Shown piece after piece: positions 31,531-36,862 of a stretch of DNA of 36,862 bases. The stretch is from Trebouxia sp. TZW2008 (taxonomy: Eukaryota; Chlorophyta; Trebouxiophyceae; Trebouxiales; Trebouxiaceae). The position numbers and the translations under genes are program-made. The notes under the pieces are model-generated. The model made no database searches. It had not been told where the DNA came from and saw only the letters and a list, made by a program, of their open reading frames with translations. Positions within the stretch are counted from its first letter, which is position 1; the number at the start of each line of letters is the position of its first letter. The stretch spans positions 1-36,862 of the forward strand of contig BDIU01000019.1 of NCBI GenBank assembly GCA_002118135.1, in the 5' to 3' direction.

Positions 31531-32049
31531 AGTATTATGTGCCTTTTTGGAATAAGAGGTATGGGGTAACATCTTGTACCCTGAAAAGAGCCGGCCCAAT
31601 AAAAAGGCTATTTCCCTGAAAATATAAAAAGATCCGATAAAAAAACATACGTATCCCTTTTTACAATGAGATTAAAGGAGACGAAAACTCTTTTCTCGAA
31701 GGGTCTTGTCTCTCTCCCCTTTCTCGGGTCTAAAAGGGGTAAAGGTAAAGGTTTTTTGGGGTACCAGACCTTCTCTTTGGGGTACAACACCCCATACCCC
31801 GAAAAACCTTTCACCAGAAAAGATAATCCCTGTACCCGGAAAAAACTTACCCCGAAAAGAGCCGACCCGATAAAAAAACGAGAAATCTTTCCCCTTACCC
31901 CGAAAAGATTATCTAATCTCAATGTAAACCCGATAAAAAAACGTACGAATCTTTTTCGTCCCCCTTTTTACACTGAGATTAAGGGGTACGAAAAAAGTCT
32001 TTCATCTCATTGTAAAACCGCTTCTCTAATCTCATTGTAAACCCGCTTC
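31531..32049. repeat. Border-element cluster between arrays 9 and 10
   Basis: Five copies or variants of the border word occur: TTTACAATGAGATT (31650-31663), AATCTCAATGTAAACC (31915-31930, one change), TTTTTACACTGAGATT (31965-31980, one change), ATCTCATTGTAAAA (32004-32017) and ATCTCATTGTAAA (32029-32041). CGATAAAAAAACGTACGAAT follows the second. Opposed copies can pair. The DNA between is decayed array with no gene. Confidence 0.75.
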
Positions 32050-32560
32050 TCGTCTCCCGAAAAGATACAGGATACTACCCCTTACCTCTATACTTCTATA
32101 CCCCTATACCCCGAAGGGGTACCGGATATTACCCCTATACCCCTATACCCCGAAGGGGTACCGGATACTACCCCTATACCCCGAAGGGATACTACCCCGG
32201 AGGGGTACCGGATACCGGGAGAAGCTTCTCGTATCCCTTCGAGAAGCTCTTCGTATCCCTTCGAGACTTTTCTCGTATCCCTTCGAGAAGCTCTTCGTAC
32301 CCCTTCGAGACTTTTCTCCGGAGACTACCCCGAATCTTTTCCCGGATACTACCCCGAAAAGATAACCCGAAGCTTGTACCCCGAAAAGATACTACCCCTA
32401 TACCCCGAAGGGGTACCGGATACTACCCCTATACCCCTTCGGGGTACGGAAAGAAGCTCTTCGTATCCCTTCGAGACTTTTCTCGTATCCCTTCGAGACT
32501 TTTCTCGTATCCCTTCGAGAAGCTCTTCCGGGTACCGGGTACCGGATACCCCCCGAAAAG

Positions 32561-32880
32561 ATACGGGAGAATATCCGGGAAAAGATTCGGGAGAGTATCC
32601 CTTCGGGTTATCTTTTCGGGGTAGTATCCGGGAAAAGATTTGGGAGAGTATCCAGTAAAGATACGGGAGAGTATCCGGGAAAAGATTCGGGAGAGTATCC
32701 CTTCGGGTTATCTTTTCGGGGTAGTATCCGGGAAAAGATTCGGGAGAGTATCCCGAAAAGATACGGGAGAATATCCGGGAAAAGATTCGGGAGAGTATCC
32801 GGGAAAAGATTCGGGAGAGTATCCAGTAAAATATTTGGGAGAGTATCCGGGAAAAGATTCGGGAAAGTATCCCTTCGGGG
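32561..32880. repeat. 100-base higher-order tandem repeat
   Basis: ATACGGGAGA recurs at 32561, 32661 and 32761, exactly 100 bases apart. The first two units differ at about four positions by eye; the third diverges after about 50 bases. Each unit is itself made of GTATCCGGGAAAAGATTCGG words. Confidence 0.85.
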
Positions 32881-33133
32881 TATAGGGGTAGTGTCCGGTA
32901 TTCCCAAAAGATACGGGGTAGTATCCTTTACCCGGAGAAGCTTTTCCCCGTACCCCGAAGGAATACTACCCCTATACCCCTTCGGGGTACGGGGTATCGG
33001 GAGAAGCTTCTCGTATCCCTTCGTATAGGGGTAGTATCCGGAAGGGATACGGTAAAAGCTTCGGGTTATCTTTTCGGGGTATAGGGGTAGTATCCGGAAG
33101 GGATACTCCCCGTACCCCGAAGGGGTATAGCGG

Positions 33134-33225
33134 TAGTATCCGGTACCCCTTCGGGGTAGTATCCGGTACCCCTTCGGGGTAGTATCCGGTACCCCTTCGG
33201 GGTAGTATCCGGTACCCCTTCGGGG
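33134..33225. repeat. 23-base tandem repeat, four copies
   Basis: Units start at 33134, 33157, 33180 and 33203. Each is TAGTATCCGGTACCCCTTCG plus GGG, and each contains a TACCCC-TTC-GGGGTA hairpin completed by the next unit. Confidence 0.9.
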
Positions 33226-34158
33226 TATAGGGGTACAAGCTTCGGTAAAAGATACGGGGTAGTATCCGCGAAAAGATTCGGGAGGGTATCCCGAAAAGAT
33301 TCGGGAGAGTATCCGGGTACCGGGAGAAGCTTCTCGTATCCCGAAAAGATACGAGAAGCTCTTCGTATCCCTTGATATAGGGGTAAAGTCTAGTACCCCG
33401 TACCCCGAAGGGGTATAGGGGTAGTATCCAGAAGGGATATTCCCCTATACCCCTATACCCCGAAGGGGTACCAAATACTACCCCTATACCCCGAAAAGAT
33501 AACCCGAAGCTTTTACCGTATCCCTTCCGGATACTACCCCTATACCCCGAAGGGGTACCGGATACTACCCCGAAAAGATACTACCCCTTACCGTATCCCT
33601 TACCGAAAAGGAATCGTATCCCTTCGAGAAGCTCTTCGTATCCTTTCGAGACTTTTCTCCGGATACTACCTCGAAAAGACAACCCGAAGCTTTTACCGAA
33701 ACTTGTACCCCTATACGAAGGGATACGAGAAGCTCGGGGTACGGGGTACCGGATACTACCCCTATACCCCGAAGGGGTACTAGACTTTACCCCGAAAAGA
33801 TACTACCCCGAAGGGGTACTAGACTTTACCCCTATACCCCGAAGGGGTACTAGACTTTACCCCGAAAAGATACTATTCCTATACCCCTTACCGTATCCCT
33901 TACCGAAAAAGATTCCGGGAGAAGCTTCTCGTATCCCTTCGTACCGGGAAAAGCTCTTCCGGGTACCGGCTACTACCCCTATACCCCGAAGGGGTACTAG
34001 ACTTTACCCCGAAAAGATACTACCCCTCCGGGGTATAGGGGTATAGGGAGAAGCTCTTCGTATCCCTTGGTATAGGGGTAAAAGGAGTATCTTTTTAAGG
34101 TACAAGACAAGACCTGAAAAGATAATCCCAAAAAGACGAAAAGATTTTCTAATATCAA

Positions 34159-34223
34159 ATCTCATTGTAAACCCGATAAAAAGACGTACGAACCCCTTTC
34201 GTATCTCTTTTTACAATGAAATT
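34159..34223. repeat. Inverted pair of border elements at the end of array 10
   Basis: ATCTCATTGTAAACCC (34159-34174) is followed by GATAAAAAGACGTACG and then the inverted partner TTTACAATGAAATT (one change, 34210-34223). This is the clearest example of the composite border element. Confidence 0.75.
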
Positions 34224-34400
34224 AAAGGATACGAAAAGACAATACCCTTTTTCGGTTCTAAAGGGGTAAAAAGTTTTTGCGGTATAGGGGACACAGTTTT
34301 TGGGGTAAGCCTTTTTGTTTTCTCGTGTTTTTATCTTTTCGGGAGATTTGTAACCCAAAGTTTTTCTTTTTCGGGGTAAGGGGTTGAAGTAACAATTTCT

Positions 34401-34417
34401 TTATGATAAAATCATAA
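34401..34417. promoter_or_regulatory. Small hairpin upstream of trnK
   Basis: TTATGAT-AAA-ATCATAA is a perfect 7-bp stem with a three-base loop, 22 bases before trnK. Its role is unknown; it may lie in the promoter or leader. Confidence 0.4.
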
Positions 34418-34439
34418 ACATATTAATCTGTCAGTACTG

Positions 34440-34511
34440 GGGTTGATAGCTCAGTGGTAGAGCATTCGGCTTTTAACCGATTGGCCGAGGGTTCGAATCC
34501 CTCTCAACCCA
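34440..34511 (+). tRNA. trnK-UUU: tRNA-Lys (UUU), intronless
   Basis: This 72-base cloverleaf has acceptor stem GGGTTGA/TCAACCC with discriminator A, D arm GCTC-AGTGGTA-GAGC, anticodon loop CTTTTAA (UUU) and T arm GAGGG-TTCGAAT-CCCTC. Unlike the land-plant gene it has no group II intron and so no matK. Hairpins follow at about 34522-34553 and 34575-34632. Confidence 0.96.
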
Positions 34512-34574
34512 AAAGTAAAAATTATGTGATAAGTGCTAAAATCACAATAATTAGTCTTAAAATTATTACAAGAA

Positions 34575-34632
34575 TTAAAAACCTTTTAATGGTATCAAAC
34601 CCGTTAAAGTTCCTATAAAAAAAGGTTTTTAA
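34575..34632 (+). terminator. 13-bp stem downstream of trnK
   Basis: TTAAAAACCTTTT (34575-34587) pairs perfectly with AAAAGGTTTTTAA (34620-34632) across a 32-base loop. It is AT-rich and symmetric, so it could act on either strand as a processing signal. Confidence 0.4.
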
Positions 34633-34969
34633 CTTTCATACAAAAAAGCAATTACCTTCTATTTTGAAAAGATAATCCCTGAGAAAACAATCCCTGTACC
34701 TTGTAACCCTTCGGGGTAAAAAGTACAGAGGTAAAGATTTAAAGAAAGGTTTTAGCAATATTCTAAAAAAAAATCTTAGAAATTATGGTTAAACTTGTTA
34801 AAACGACTAGAAAAGCCACACCCCATTTTCTTTTCTTCGGCTCTTGTTATATACCAAAACCTTTAAAATCTTTGACTTTTTCTTTTTTTACTTTATTAGT
34901 AAAAAAAAATACAAAAAGGGGTACAAGGTACGTTTTTTTACCCTTTGCGGGTACCTAATAATACCCTTA
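34633..34969. other. AT-rich spacer between trnK and array 11
   Basis: The spacer is unique and AT-rich. An ATG-started frame from 34785 (about 57 codons) has no ribosome-binding site and matches nothing I know. Array words appear from about 34960. Confidence 0.4.
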
Positions 34970-36862
34970 CCCCAAAAAACCTTTCCCGATACCCCGAAAA
35001 AGCTCTCTTCGAAGGGATACTTCCCTTATTTCGAAAAATCTTTCCTTTATACCCCGAAAAATCTTTCTTTTATACCCCGAAAACTGGCCGTTCTATAACC
35101 CTATACCCGGAAAAAACAAGGCCCTTTTTAGACCCGAAAAAAAAAGGGGGAGTAATCCCTTACCGGATACTACCACCTATACCCCGAAGGGGTACTAGAC
35201 TTTACCCCGAATCTTTTCCCGGATACTACCCCGAAAAGATACTACCCCTATACGAAGGGATACGAGAAAAGTTTCCCGGTACGAAGGGATACGATAAAAG
35301 TCTCCCGGTACCCGGTACCCCTCCGGGGTATAGGGGTATAGGGGTAGTATCTTTTCGGGGTAGAGGGGTACAGGGTACTAGATACCCGGAGAAGCTTCTC
35401 CCGGTACGAAGGGATACGAGAAAAGTCTCCCGGTACCCGGTACCCCTCCGGGGTATAGGGGTATAGGGGTATAGGAGTATAGGGGTATAGGGGTATAGGG
35501 ATATAGGGGTAGTATCCGGGAAAAGATTCGGGGTAGTATCCGGTACCCCTTCGGGGTATAGGGGTACGGGGAGAAAAGGATTCCGGGAGACTTTCTTCGT
35601 ACCCCGAAAAGATACGAGAAGCTTTTCGTATCCCTTCGAGACTTTCTTCGTATTCCGAAAAGATACGAGAAGCTCTTCGTATCTCGAAAAGATACGAGAC
35701 TTTCTTCGTATTCCTTCGTACTGGATACTACCCCGAGTTTTTTACTGGATATTACCCCTATACCCCTTCGGGGTACGGGGAGAAGCTTCTCGTATCCCTT
35801 CGAGAAGCTCTTCGTATCCCTTCGAGAAGCTCTTTCGGGTACGGGGTACCAGATACTACCCCGAATCTTTTACTGGATACTACCCCGAATCTTTTCCCGG
35901 ATACTACCCCGAAAAGATACTACCCCTATACGAAGGGATACGAGAAAAGTCTCCCGGAATCCTTTTCTCCCCGTACCCCGAAGGGGTATAGGGGTAGTAT
36001 CCCTTCGGGGTACTAGACCCCGTATCTTTTCGGGGGCTGTCCGGTAAAAGATTCCGGGTATAGGGAGATCTTCTTCGTATCCCGAAAAGAAAGTAGACTT
36101 TCTTCGTATCCCTTCGTATGGGGAGAAAAAGATTCGTATCCCTTAGGAGACTTTCTTCGTTTCCCAAAAAGAAAGTAAACTTTCTTCGTATCCCGAAAAG
36201 ATACGAGAAGCTATTCGTATCCCTTAGGGGTACCCCTTCCGGGAGAAAAGTATTCCGGGAGAAGCTTGTATTCCGAAGGGGTAAAGGGAGAAAAGGATTC
36301 CGGGGGTATCCCTTCCGGTAGACTTTTTTTGTCTCCCTTACGAGAAGCTTGTACCCCTATACCCCGAAAAGACTTTACCCCGAAAAGATACTACCCCGAA
36401 GGGGTACTAGACTTTACCCCGAAGGGAGACTACCCCGAAAAGATTCTCCCCGTACCCCGAAGGGGTATAGGGGTAAAGTCTAGTACCCCTTCGGGGTAGT
36501 ATCTTTTCGGGGTAAAGTCTAGTACCCCTTCGGGGTATAGGGGTAGTATCCGGTACCCTTTCGGGGTAGTCTCCCTTTGGGGTAGTATCCGGTACGAAGG
36601 GATACGAAGAGCTTCTCCCGGAAGAGCTTCTCGAAGGGATACGAGAAGCTTTTCCCGGAAGGGATTCTCCCCGTACCCCGAAGGGGTATAGGGGTAAAGT
36701 CTTTTCGGGGTAGTATCCGGAATCCTTTACTTTCTTTACGAAGGGATACGAGAAAAGTCTCCCCGTACGAAGGGATACGAAGAGCTTCTCCCCGTACTTT
36801 GAAGGGGTAAAGTCTAGTACGAAGGGATACGAGAAAAGTCTCCCCGTACCCCGAAGGGGTAT
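34970..36862. repeat. Palindrome-word repeat array 11, running off the window
   Basis: It begins with loosely spaced TACCCCGAAAA words and becomes dense after 35160. It contains the longest GGGGTATA octamer run (35450-35505, seven copies with two variants) and AAGAAAGT-AG-ACTTTCTT hairpins (36088-36110). The last bases are still array, so its right end is outside the window. Confidence 0.88.
35450..35505. repeat. GGGGTATA octamer tandem, seven copies
   Basis: Seven octamers lie in register; the fourth is GGAGTATA and the seventh GGGATATA. The same octamer, or its complement CCCCTATA, occurs in short runs in most arrays, so it is a general array word locally amplified. Confidence 0.85.

Larger units (their letters stand above)
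32050..34085. repeat. Palindrome-word repeat array 10 (trnS-trnK spacer)
   Basis: It contains two neat local expansions, described separately: a 100-base higher-order repeat (32561-32760) and a 23-base repeat in four copies (33134-33225). The rest is the common word mosaic, with CCCCGAAGGGGTACTAGACT modules prominent at 33770-34000. Confidence 0.9.

Noticed and set aside
35450..35505. GGGGTATA octamers considered as telomere-like ends
   Set aside because: The runs are short, internal, occur in both orientations in most arrays and are followed by more array sequence.
909..36862. Arrays considered as transposons or insertion sequences
   Set aside because: No transposase, reverse transcriptase or homing endonuclase frame was found in or near the arrays.

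Overview
The window is a piece of a chloroplast genome from a green alga. It encodes bacterial-type plastid ribosomal proteins (rps8, rps11, rpl20), IF-1 (infA), the plastid-encoded RNA polymerase alpha subunit (rpoA), the division-site protein MinD and five plastid tRNAs (trnT-UGU, trnfM-CAU, trnR-ACG, trnS-GCU, trnK-UUU). Retaining both infA and minD while carrying an rpoA about twice the bacterial length points to a core chlorophyte outside the Chlamydomonas group, most likely a trebouxiophyte or ulvophyte. That placement is inference from gene content; the species cannot be told from the sequence.

Layout: rps8 (244-648), infA (2655-2903), rps11 (6365-6766) and rpoA (7732-9663) are all on + and keep the ancestral ribosomal-protein/rpo cluster order, but are pushed 1-3.5 kb apart. 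rpl36, which normally sits between infA and rps11, is not visible. Then come trnT (-, 13161-13232), trnfM (+, 13755-13828), rpl20 (+, 17714-18058), minD (-, 20202-21086 or 21104), trnR (-, 25915-25988), trnS (+, 29934-30020) and trnK (+, 34440-34511). The annotated genes cover only about one eighth of the window.

Nearly every large spacer is filled by one repeat system, roughly 60% of the window by my estimate. The arrays are mosaics of about ten short, mostly palindromic words (for example TACCCC-TTC-GGGGTA, GTATC-CCGAAAA-GATAC, GAGAAGCTTCTC, CCGGTACCGG, CCCCTATA octamers, GGATACTACCCCGAATC). The words are joined in varying order and both orientations, so an array looks alike on either strand. 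The arrays are much richer in G+C than the AT-rich genes and avoid all coding sequence and tRNAs. At array borders a second family, TTTACAATGAGAT and its inverted copies with GATAAAAAGACGTACG beside it, recurs and forms long inverted pairs. AT-rich, low-complexity unique DNA separates the arrays from the genes and holds hairpins that look like 3' processing or termination signals.

The genes serve plastid translation (ribosomal proteins, IF-1, tRNAs), transcription (RpoA) and plastid division (MinD). No photosynthesis gene, intron, transposase or CRISPR array was seen. The most notable features are the palindrome-word system and its border elements, the non-ATG start of infA, the ambiguous start of minD, the missing rpl36 and the two large insertions in rpoA.
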